12,378 nucleotides of DNA from JAJISK01 sp046759185 (GTDB taxonomy: Archaea; Thermoplasmatota; Thermoplasmata; RBG-16-68-12; JAJISG01), in contig JBHIBO010000036.1 in assembly GCA_046759185.1 (NCBI GenBank), positions 1-12,378 on the forward strand. Reading direction: 5' to 3'. The notes beneath the pieces are model-generated. The model was given only the letters and a program-made list of their open reading frames with translations. It did no database searches and was not told where the DNA came from. This document shows, in pieces, positions 6,383 to 12,378 of this stretch. The stretch's first letter is position 1; each line of letters opens with the position of its first letter. Both the position numbers and the translations under genes were made by a program.

Positions 6383-6870
6383 TTCATCACCCGCCGCACG
6401 TAACGTTCGACCTCGAGGATCCCCTCCCGGACCTCCTCGAGCTCCCGGGCGTTGATCGTGTGGACGAACATCAGGTTCCGGTTCCGGTCGAAGTCCAAGG
6501 TGAGGGTCCCCGGGGTGAGCGTGATCGTGTTCGCCATCATCGTCACCTCCAGGTCGCTCAGCCCCTCGATGTCCACCGCGAGGATGCCAGGGTAGACGGG
6601 CAGGTCGGGGTGGAGGGCCCGGTAGGCGACGTCCAGGTTCCCCAGGATGACGTTCCTGGCGAAGAAGAGGACGTAGAGGAGGTAGGCGGGAACGCGACGG
6701 AGGACTCGGGGGAAGGACTCCCGCACCTCCGGCTTGAGGACCCGGCGAGTGAGGACAACGGCCAGAGCGGCGAAGAAGAGGCCCACCAGGAAGGTCAGGA
6801 GGGTCAGGGACCCCGCCAGAAACATCCACACGACGGCCAGGGCGAGGATGGCGTAGGGGTAGGTCCTCAC
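6379..6870 (-). CDS. mrpE: Mrp Na+/H+ antiporter subunit E
   Basis: A 163-residue subunit with two or three N-terminal membrane helices (about 5-40 and 60-78) and a cytoplasmic C-terminal domain. The family hallmark ANTITLTPGT (113-122) followed by LTLDF is intact. MrpE shapes assembly and stability of the antiporter complex in bacteria. The GTG start at 6870 overlaps the mrpD stop by four bases (GTGA). It is preceded at a 7-nt spacing by GGAGGTGA, the strongest ribosome site in the operon and an extended match to the usual 16S rRNA tail, so MrpE need not depend only on coupling. The length is ordinary and no key block is missing. Confidence 0.93.
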   Translation of the reverse strand: MRTYPYAILALAVVWMFLAGSLTLLTFLVGLFFAALAVVLTRRVLKPEVRESFPRVLRRVPAYLLYVLFFARNVILGNLDVAYRALHPDLPVYPGILAVDIEGLSDLEVTMMANTITLTPGTLTLDFDRNRNLMFVHTINARELEEVREGILEVERYVRRVMK

Positions 6871-8387
6871 GGGGTCACCTCCTGCAGCACGGACGGGGGG
6901 AGGACCGCCTCGATGTAGATGCTCGGGTCCGAAATCTGCCCCGCGATCTGCGTCGTGAGGCCGACGAGGGGCTCCGCGAGCACACCGAAGACGAGGATGA
7001 GGCCGGCCAGGGCGGCGATGGGCCCGAGTTGTCGGGCCCCGATGGCGGACTCCGAACCGCCAGACCCCCGTCCCCAGAAGATCCGGAGCCAGGCCCGGAA
7101 GGCGTATACGATGCCCAGGAAGGCGCCCAGGAAGGCGAGGAGGAGGTAGAGGAGGCGGCCCGATTCGATGAGGGCCTGGAACACGAGGAGCTTGCTCACG
7201 AACCCGTTAACGGGGGGGAGGCCGGCCAAGGCCATGACCCCGATGAGGAACGTCAGGGCGAGGATCGGCGCGCCCCGTGCTAGGCCCCCCATCCGATCCA
7301 AGGAACGCTCCCGGGTGACGTGCATGACGCCCCCGGCCGCCAGGAAGAGCATGCTCTTGATCAGGGCGTGGTTGATCAGGAAGAAAACGGCCGCAGCCAG
7401 GCCCTGGACCGTGGCCAGGCCCACGCCCAGGAGCAGGAAGCCCATCTGACTGATACTGCTGTACGCCAGGAGTCGCTTGATGTCGACCTGGCCCAAGGCG
7501 AGGACGGCGCCCAGGAGGAGGGTGGCCACGGCCACGATGAGGATGACCTCAGAGACCACCGCCACGCCGGGGAAGAGGAGGGTCGTGAGGCGGATGAGCC
7601 CGTAGGCCCCGACCTTGATCAGGATGCCGCTGAGGATCGCGCTGACGGGGGTGGGGGCCGAGGGATGGACGTCGGGGAGCCAGAAGTGGAAGGGGGTGGC
7701 TGCGGCCTTGAGGCCGAAGACGATGACAAAGAGGAGGGCCGCCAGGTCCAGATGGCTGACGCCCGCCGCTCGAAGGGCCTCGATCCGGATGGAGAGGTGC
7801 GCCATGTTAAGGGTCCCTGTGGTCCCGTAGAGAATCGCGATGGCCAAGAGCATCAGGGCGGCGCCGATGAGGTTCAGAATGAGGTACTTGAACGTCGCCT
7901 CGAGCTTCTCCTTCCGGGAGATGAAACTGTCCTTTTCGCTGGTGATGACCAGGCCGTAGATGGACAGTAGCATGACTTCGAAGAAAACGAAGAGATTGAA
8001 GATGTCCCCCGTGAGGAAGGCGCCGTTGACCCCTGTGTGGAGAAAGAAGAAGAGGGGGAGGTAGGAGAACCGGGTGGTGCGCGGGGGCATGTAGCCCAGG
8101 CTGTACACCAGGGCCGCCAGGAAGACGCTCGAGGAGACAGCGACGAGGGACGCGCTGAGCAGGTCCGCCACGAGCACGATCCCGAAGGGAGGGGGCCACC
8201 CCGAGAGAAGGTGGGTCTGGATTCCCGTGGCGTGCACCTCCAGGACCAGGACGATGGACCCGATGGTCAGGATCGTGGACGAGGCGAGGGCCACGCCTTG
8301 CTGCAGGACGGGCCAGCGCCAGAGGGCCAGGGTGAGGACCGCGGTGGCCACGGGCAGGGCCACGACCAACGCAACGAGGAGGCTCAT
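6867..8387 (-). CDS. mrpD: Mrp Na+/H+ antiporter subunit D, NuoN/NuoM-like
   Basis: A 506-residue, about 14-helix antiporter-like subunit homologous to the proton-pumping subunits of respiratory complex I. The ion-path residues expected in MrpD are present: glutamate E137 in FFEVML (the position known as essential in bacterial MrpD), lysine K227 in GLKAAATPFHFWLPDVH, with H234 close by, and the following HPSAPTPVSA block. The central LLAYSSISQMGFL and NHALIKSMLFLAAGG segments fit the family. ATG 8387 overlaps the mrpC stop by four bases (ATGA), with GGAGG eight bases upstream. The GTGA overlap at the other end couples it to mrpE. With MrpA it probably forms the proton and cation channels of the complex. 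Its order in the operon separates it from the related NADH dehydrogenase and hydrogenase subunits. Confidence 0.95.
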   Translation of the reverse strand: MSLLVALVVALPVATAVLTLALWRWPVLQQGVALASSTILTIGSIVLVLEVHATGIQTHLLSGWPPPFGIVLVADLLSASLVAVSSSVFLAALVYSLGYMPPRTTRFSYLPLFFFLHTGVNGAFLTGDIFNLFVFFEVMLLSIYGLVITSEKDSFISRKEKLEATFKYLILNLIGAALMLLAIAILYGTTGTLNMAHLSIRIEALRAAGVSHLDLAALLFVIVFGLKAAATPFHFWLPDVHPSAPTPVSAILSGILIKVGAYGLIRLTTLLFPGVAVVSEVILIVAVATLLLGAVLALGQVDIKRLLAYSSISQMGFLLLGVGLATVQGLAAAVFFLINHALIKSMLFLAAGGVMHVTRERSLDRMGGLARGAPILALTFLIGVMALAGLPPVNGFVSKLLVFQALIESGRLLYLLLAFLGAFLGIVYAFRAWLRIFWGRGSGGSESAIGARQLGPIAALAGLILVFGVLAEPLVGLTTQIAGQISDPSIYIEAVLPPSVLQEVTP

Positions 8388-8713
8388 CCCTGCAGCCTCC
8401 GAAAGTCCTCGACCTCCGTGCTCTCCTCCTCGCGAATGAGCGCGTAGGCCAACCCGAGGGCGAAGGCCGTGACGCCAAGGCCGATGACGATGGCGGTGAG
8501 GATGAGCGCCTGGACCAGGGGATCGGTGGGCGTCCCGCCAGCCCCGAGGAAGGGCGCGACCTCGCCCTTGAAACCGACGGAGAGGATGAGCAGGTTCACC
8601 GCGTTGGCGAGGATGCCGAGGCCGATGACGATCCGGATGGTGTTCCCGTGTCGGATGGCGTAGGCCGCGACGGCGAAGAGGGCGGCGATGACGAGGGCCA
8701 GGAGGCTAACCAA
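8384..8713 (-). CDS. mrpC: Mrp Na+/H+ antiporter subunit C, NuoK-like
   Basis: A 109-residue three-helix subunit related to NuoK. RIVIGLGILANAVNLLILSV (27-46) and DPLVQALILTAIVIG (64-78) are the family signatures. A charged cytoplasmic tail (REEESTEVEDFRR) ends the protein. The start is TTG 8713, supported by GGAGG eight bases upstream and by the first membrane helix beginning at residue 3; no in-frame ATG precedes that helix. The start lies inside the end of mrpB with an 8-base overlap, and the surrounding sequence is nearly the same as at the mrpA/mrpB junction. The stop overlaps the mrpD ATG. Confidence 0.93.
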   Translation of the reverse strand: MVSLLALVIAALFAVAAYAIRHGNTIRIVIGLGILANAVNLLILSVGFKGEVAPFLGAGGTPTDPLVQALILTAIVIGLGVTAFALGLAYALIREEESTEVEDFRRLQG

Positions 8714-9131
8714 TGGACTCGCCTCCCGCGCTCCGGCGCACGATGGTGAGGATGGCGCCCAAGACCGCCAGGTAGATGCCGAGGTCGAAGCCTACGGCGG
8801 AGACCAGCTTGACCTCCCCTAGGAGGGGGACTTCCATCGCCCAGATGAGGCTGGTCAGGAGCGGGAGGCCGAAGGCCAGGGGGAGGAGGAGGAAGAACAC
8901 GGCGATGGCCAGGCCGAGGGCGACGATGGAGCGAAAGCGGATGCGGAAGCGGGTCTCGACATACTCCCGCCCAAAGACGACGTAAAGGAGGACGAAGGCA
9001 CTCGCCGTCATGGCGCCCGCGATGAAGCCGCCCCCCGGGCTGCTGTGACCCGCCAGGAAGAGGGCGATGGAGAAGAGGATGCCCACGTAGAGGACCGTGG
9101 TGGTGATGACCCGCGCCACCACGCTAACCAC
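8706..9131 (-). CDS. mrpB: Mrp Na+/H+ antiporter subunit B
   Basis: A 141-residue membrane subunit of the MnhB family with four helices. Its hallmark GHSSPGGGFIAGAMTA (28-43), the P-G-G-G-F segment that recurs in Mrp and membrane-bound hydrogenase (Mbh) complexes, is intact. A second conserved region near the end, KLVSAVGFDLGIYLAVLGAI, is also present. The GTG start at 9131 is supported by GGAGG seven bases upstream and overlaps the mrpA stop by eight bases. Length is normal for the family. Bacterial work shows that all Mrp subunits are needed for full activity, so a role in the same complex as MrpA and MrpD is expected. Confidence 0.94.
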   Translation of the reverse strand: MVSVVARVITTTVLYVGILFSIALFLAGHSSPGGGFIAGAMTASAFVLLYVVFGREYVETRFRIRFRSIVALGLAIAVFFLLLPLAFGLPLLTSLIWAMEVPLLGEVKLVSAVGFDLGIYLAVLGAILTIVRRSAGGESIG

Positions 9132-11415
9132 GTTGTCGCCTCCGGAACAGGGTGTACAGGCCGAGGGAGGCGAGGGCGATGACCGTGATCTCGCCCAGGG
9201 TGTCGAAGCCCCGGAAGTCCGTGATGACCACGTTCACCACGTTGGTTCCCCCCGTCTCGTTCACGAGACCGGGATCCAGGTAGAACTCCGCGACGGAGTC
9301 ATCAAACGTGGCGAGGGAGGGGTTGACGACCGCCGTGACGCCGATGAGAATCCCGATGGCCAGCAGGAGATCCGAGGCCCGTCGACGCGGAGAAGGCTTG
9401 ATGGCTCGAAGGGGGAGCTTGTAGATCACGATGAGGAAGATGACGAGGAAAACGAGTTCGACGAGGACCTGCGTCATGGCCAGGTCGGGGGCGTTCAGGA
9501 GCATGAAGGCCATGGCCAGGAGGAAGCCCATCCCGGACAGGCTCAGGACGGCGTGCAAGGTCGCCCGCAGGAGAGCGGCAAGGACAGCGAAGACGATCAG
9601 GGCCGCAAGCACGATGGCCAGGGCCACGGTGCGGATGGTCGTGGGACCCGGGAGGGTGACGACGGTGGGGTCGAGAAAGGGCGAACCCAGGAGGGGAATC
9701 AGGGGGATGAGCAAGGCCGCTGCGACGGCGAGGAGGAGGACGAGGCTGTAGCGGCGAAGGGAGCCGTTCTGGATGGCGAGGGCGGTCCTCCGGCCCGCTC
9801 CCTGCACCCCTCCGATGAAGACCTCGTAAGCGCGATTGGGGGTCACCCTCCGGAGGCCCCGCGCGACCCGCTGCAAGAAGCCCTGGCTCTCGGCATAGCG
9901 CCAGATCAGGAGGAGGCCGAGGAGGGCAGAGAAGAGGGTCATGATTCCGGCCGGCCCGCTCAACGTCAGGAGGGAGGGAGCGAAGATCTCGCCCGGCGGG
10001 AGGGTCCCCCCGATGAGTCCCGAGACGAGCTGGGGGAAGAGGCCCAGCGTTAGGGCGAGCCCCCCCAGGAGGAGGGCTGGGATGGCCAACGCGAGGGGCT
10101 CGCGCGCCCCACTTCGCCGGGGGCCCAGGAAGATGCGCGCAAAGAAGTTCCATGCGTACGCGAAGGTCAGCCCGCCCCCAACAACGACCAGGACGGAGGC
10201 CCACAGCGGACCCGCCTCCCAGGTCGCCTCGAAGACAGCCTCTTTGCTGAGGAAGCCCCCGAGGGGCGGAATGCCGGCCAGCGAGAAGGCAGCCAGGGCG
10301 CATGCGATGGCCGTGATCGGCATGACGCCGCGGAGGCCGCCTAACTCGCGGATGTCATTCATCCCGGTAGCGTAGATGACGGTGCCCGCCACGAGGAAAA
10401 GGGCCCCCTTCATGACCGCGTGATTCACCGTGTGCAAGAGGCCGGCCCCTTCTCCCAGGGAGGTTGCCAGGGCGAACGAGGACACGAGGAGCCCAAGCTG
10501 GCTGATGGTGCTGTAGGCCAGGATGCGTTTGAGGTCCGTGGCTCGAATGGCCTGGAGCCCTCCCAGGATCATCGTGCCCATCCCGAGGGGCAGAAGGACT
10601 AGAACCCAGGTCTCCGAGGCGAGCACCGGGACCAAGCGGGCGAGAAGGAAGATGCCCGCCTTGACCATGGCGGCAGAGTGGAGGTAGGCGCTGACGGGGG
10701 TGGGCGCGACCATGGCGTCCGGGAGCCAGATGTGGAAGGGGAACTGGGCCGACTTGGCGAGGACCGCCACCGTGAAGAGGAAGAGGATCGGGATGTACAG
10801 GCTACTCGCCATGATGCGATCCGCGGCGCCGAGGACGACCTCCAGATCGAAGGACCCCACCACCGACCCGATAGCCAGGAAGGCGAGGAGGAGGGCAATT
10901 CCCCCGAGGCCCGTGAGGAGCAGCGCCCTCAGGGCTGCATCGTTGGACCGCTTGTCCTTTCTATCCAGGCCGATGAGGAGGAAGGAGGTGACCGTGGTCA
11001 GCTCCCAGAAGAGAAAGAGGAGAATGAGGTCCCCCGAGAGGACCAGGCCCAGCATGGAGCCCATGAACAGGGCCATGTAGAGGTAGAAGGGACCCGCCAA
11101 CCGCTCTCGGGCCATGTAGGTAGCGGAGTAGGCGAAGATGAGGGCGCCGATGCCCGTCACCAAAAGGCCGAACAGGAGAGTGAGAGGATCGAGGCGGAGG
11201 GCGAGGGTGATGCCAGCCGAGGGAATCCAGGGGAGGGCAGCCCGGACCTCACCGACGAAGGCCCAGAGGAGGAGGAGAATCGTAAACGACGTAGCCCCCG
11301 CGATGAGGCCCGCCCATCCTGGGACCCGAGGCCCGAACCGCCGTAGGACGGGGACAAGGAGGACAAGAAGGAAGGGCACGCTAAGCGCGATCAGAAGCCA
11401 GAGGCCCACGTCCAC
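9124..11415 (-). CDS. mrpA: Mrp Na+/H+ antiporter subunit A, full-length fused form
   Basis: A 763-residue protein that is the largest subunit of the antiporter. Residues 1-500 are a NuoL-like module: E138 in FWELTTVTS, K221 in AKSAQFPFHIW with H228, VAPTPVSAYLHSAAMVKAG (236-254) and a lysine in NHAVMKGALF (331-340). These are the charged residues that carry protons in relatives. The C-terminal part (about 600-763) combines a DUF4040 segment with NAPDLAMTQVLVE (641-653) and an MbhE-like end, NVVNVVITDFRGFDTLGE (725-742). In some archaea these parts are encoded as separate small genes; here they are one chain, as in Bacillus MrpA (about 800 residues). GTG 11415 is preceded by AAGGAGG at 10 nt; an ATG inside that site is out of frame. 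It is the first gene of the seven-gene operon, and its promoter is probably the TATA element at 11467-11475. Confidence 0.95.
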   Translation of the reverse strand: MDVGLWLLIALSVPFLLVLLVPVLRRFGPRVPGWAGLIAGATSFTILLLLWAFVGEVRAALPWIPSAGITLALRLDPLTLLFGLLVTGIGALIFAYSATYMARERLAGPFYLYMALFMGSMLGLVLSGDLILLFLFWELTTVTSFLLIGLDRKDKRSNDAALRALLLTGLGGIALLLAFLAIGSVVGSFDLEVVLGAADRIMASSLYIPILFLFTVAVLAKSAQFPFHIWLPDAMVAPTPVSAYLHSAAMVKAGIFLLARLVPVLASETWVLVLLPLGMGTMILGGLQAIRATDLKRILAYSTISQLGLLVSSFALATSLGEGAGLLHTVNHAVMKGALFLVAGTVIYATGMNDIRELGGLRGVMPITAIACALAAFSLAGIPPLGGFLSKEAVFEATWEAGPLWASVLVVVGGGLTFAYAWNFFARIFLGPRRSGAREPLALAIPALLLGGLALTLGLFPQLVSGLIGGTLPPGEIFAPSLLTLSGPAGIMTLFSALLGLLLIWRYAESQGFLQRVARGLRRVTPNRAYEVFIGGVQGAGRRTALAIQNGSLRRYSLVLLLAVAAALLIPLIPLLGSPFLDPTVVTLPGPTTIRTVALAIVLAALIVFAVLAALLRATLHAVLSLSGMGFLLAMAFMLLNAPDLAMTQVLVELVFLVIFLIVIYKLPLRAIKPSPRRRASDLLLAIGILIGVTAVVNPSLATFDDSVAEFYLDPGLVNETGGTNVVNVVITDFRGFDTLGEITVIALASLGLYTLFRRRQRG

Positions 11416-11445
11416 TGCGTCCCATCCTCCTTAATGATCGGGGCT

Positions 11446-11461
11446 CGCGTTGGCAACCGCG
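11446..11461. promoter_or_regulatory. Imperfect 16-bp palindrome between TATA box and mrpA
   Basis: CGCGTTGGCAACCGCG forms a near-palindrome: CGCGTTG against the reverse complement CGCGGTTG of the other arm, with a one-base bulge. It sits just upstream of, or at, the expected transcription start (about 11445) of the antiporter operon. A regulator binding here could switch the operon. The symmetry is imperfect, so this is tentative. Confidence 0.3.
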
Positions 11462-11466
11462 AAGCC

Positions 11467-11475
11467 TATAAATAG
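11467..11475. promoter_or_regulatory. TATA box of the divergent mrpA / cyclodeaminase-family promoters
   Basis: TATAAATAG is the best box A match in the window. It is nearly symmetric, reading CTATTTATA on the other strand. It is centred about 56 nt from mrpA GTG 11415 and about 64 nt from GTG 11535, so starts about 26 nt away on either side would give leaders of roughly 30-38 nt. No other A/T-rich element in the gap could serve mrpA. Confidence 0.55.
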
Positions 11476-11534
11476 ATGAGCGGGAGCCAGACCTCCCCGG
11501 GAAGCCTTATTCCTGCCGCCCCCATAGGCGCTTT

Positions 11535-12378
11535 GTGCTCGTCCTGACGCGTGGGGATCTCGAAGAGGTCCTGGACATGCGAACGGTCATCGACGCCGTG
11601 GAGCGGGGGCTGGTGGAGCACGCCCGGGGGACCGTGTCCATGCCTGCCCGTCAGATTCACGCCATCGACGTGTCGGGGACCACCTTCGTCATGTCCGCCT
11701 ATCTGGGCGGGATGGAGGCCCTGGCCCTCAAGGTTGTCTCGGACTTCCGCGGGAATCGGGATCGTGGCATCCCCTCCATTCAGGGCGCCGTTCTCCTTTT
11801 GGACGCCGAGACCGGAGAGGTCCTGTCTCTCATGGACGGTGCCACGATCACGGCCCTCCGCACAGGGGCGGCGGGGGCCCTAGCCGCGCGAAGCCTCTCA
11901 GTGGTAGATGCCGAGGTGGTGGGCATTCTGGGGACGGGGACGCAGGCTCGCACCCAGATTCAGGCCCTCTGGGTCGTGCGGGATCTCCAACTCGTAAAGG
12001 CCTACAGCCCGACGAAGGCGCACGTCCGTGCGTTCTGTGAGGAGACTGCGGACCAGCTCGAGGTGGACGCGCTGGTGGCGGACGAGGCCCGCGAAGTCGT
12101 GGACGGGAGCGACGTGGTCATTACGGCCACCAACGCGACGCAGCCTGTCCTACCCGGGGCCTGGCTCGAGGAGGGGGTCCACGTGACCTCAATCGGAGGA
12201 GGAGCCGCTCGGGAGTTGGACGCGGAGGTCTACCGGAGGGCGCGGGTCGTCGTCGATTGGCGGGAAGGAGCCCTAGAAGAAGCCCGGGACATCCGAGAGG
12301 CAATCGACAGCGGGGCCTTCTCCCCCGACGACATCGAGGCCGAACTCGGTGAGCTCGTGGCCGGCAGGAAGCAGGGCC
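11535..12378 (+). CDS. Ornithine cyclodeaminase/alanine dehydrogenase family protein, 3' end missing
   Basis: The first 281 codons of a protein normally about 320-330 residues long; it runs off the right edge. It belongs to the ornithine cyclodeaminase / mu-crystallin family, NAD(P)-dependent enzymes. Some members convert ornithine to proline and ammonia; archaeal members include an alanine dehydrogenase that aminates pyruvate. Visible blocks are LTRGDLEEVLDM at the start, K66 in ALKVVSDF, GIPSIQGAVLLLDAETGEVL (78-97), LMDGATITALRTGAAGA (99-115) with substrate-site R109, and the Rossmann motif ILGTGTQAR (131-139). The reaction cannot be chosen from these shared residues. GTG 11535 gives the usual N-terminus; ATG 11577 would cut it. 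No ribosome site is visible, though a TATA box sits about 64 nt upstream. The gene is divergent from mrpA with 119 nt between. Confidence 0.9.
   Translation, partial: MLVLTRGDLEEVLDMRTVIDAVERGLVEHARGTVSMPARQIHAIDVSGTTFVMSAYLGGMEALALKVVSDFRGNRDRGIPSIQGAVLLLDAETGEVLSLMDGATITALRTGAAGALAARSLSVVDAEVVGILGTGTQARTQIQALWVVRDLQLVKAYSPTKAHVRAFCEETADQLEVDALVADEAREVVDGSDVVITATNATQPVLPGAWLEEGVHVTSIGGGAARELDAEVYRRARVVVDWREGALEEARDIREAIDSGAFSPDDIEAELGELVAGRKQG

Noticed and set aside
6383..6829. In-frame upstream extension of mrpF
   Set aside because: It is a proline/arginine-rich shadow of mrpE; mrpF homology begins at ATG 6382, which overlaps the mrpE stop.
7320..7970. + strand open frame of 216 codons
   Set aside because: It is antisense to mrpD, with the same acidic, low-complexity composition and no recognisable domain.
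9097..10053. Long + strand open frame rich in Glu, Asp and Gly
   Set aside because: It is antisense to mrpA and mrpB. The repetitive acidic composition is what leucine/alanine-rich membrane codons give when read backwards.
6867..11415. Respiratory complex I or membrane-bound hydrogenase operon
   Set aside because: MrpA, MrpD and MrpC resemble NuoL, NuoN/NuoM and NuoK, but the A-to-G gene order, the MrpB/E/F/G signatures and the absence of hydrogenase or iron-sulfur subunits identify a Mrp antiporter.

Overview
The window looks like high-GC chromosomal DNA from an archaeon, most likely a Euryarchaeota/Thermoplasmatota relative. Four things support this: a stand-alone DUF835 protein (a mainly archaeal family), a geranylgeranyl-reductase-type flavoprotein of the kind that saturates archaeal lipid chains, TATA (box A) elements at archaeal spacing before several genes, and a mixture of apparently leaderless starts with strong GGAGG-type Shine-Dalgarno sites inside an operon. 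The assignment is inference; there is no rRNA or other marker gene in the window.

Left part (1-2126, + strand): the C-terminal part of an RNase J-like metallo-beta-lactamase/beta-CASP hydrolase, cut by the window edge, is followed 28 nt later by a complete geranylgeranyl reductase family protein. Middle part (2127-4413): a group of small, lineage-specific genes. It holds a DUF835 protein, a two-helix membrane protein, an unrecognised 258-residue protein and, on the - strand, an unrecognised 118-residue helical protein. Next comes a membrane-anchored family 2 glycosyltransferase of the ceramide-glucosyltransferase type (4533-5738, + strand). It ends one base from the last gene of the operon that faces it.

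Right part (5740-11415, - strand): a complete seven-gene Mrp (Mnh) cation/proton antiporter operon in the order A-B-C-D-E-F-G, with a full-length fused MrpA. Every junction is an overlap of 4 to 11 bases, so the subunits are probably made by translational coupling. Together they form one membrane complex that exports Na+ (or another monovalent cation) in exchange for protons. Divergent from mrpA, and running off the right edge, is an ornithine cyclodeaminase/alanine dehydrogenase family gene. The 119-bp region between them has a single clear TATA element, placed so that it could serve both directions.

I see no tRNA, rRNA, CRISPR array, insertion sequence, integrase or attachment site, and no gene-free stretch over 300 bases. 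Nothing in the window is clearly a new biological system. The points most worth checking are the unrecognised gene group at 2.2-4.4 kb, the perfect inverted repeats beside two promoters, the shared promoter of the antiporter operon, and the near-identical coupling sequence at the A/B and B/C junctions.
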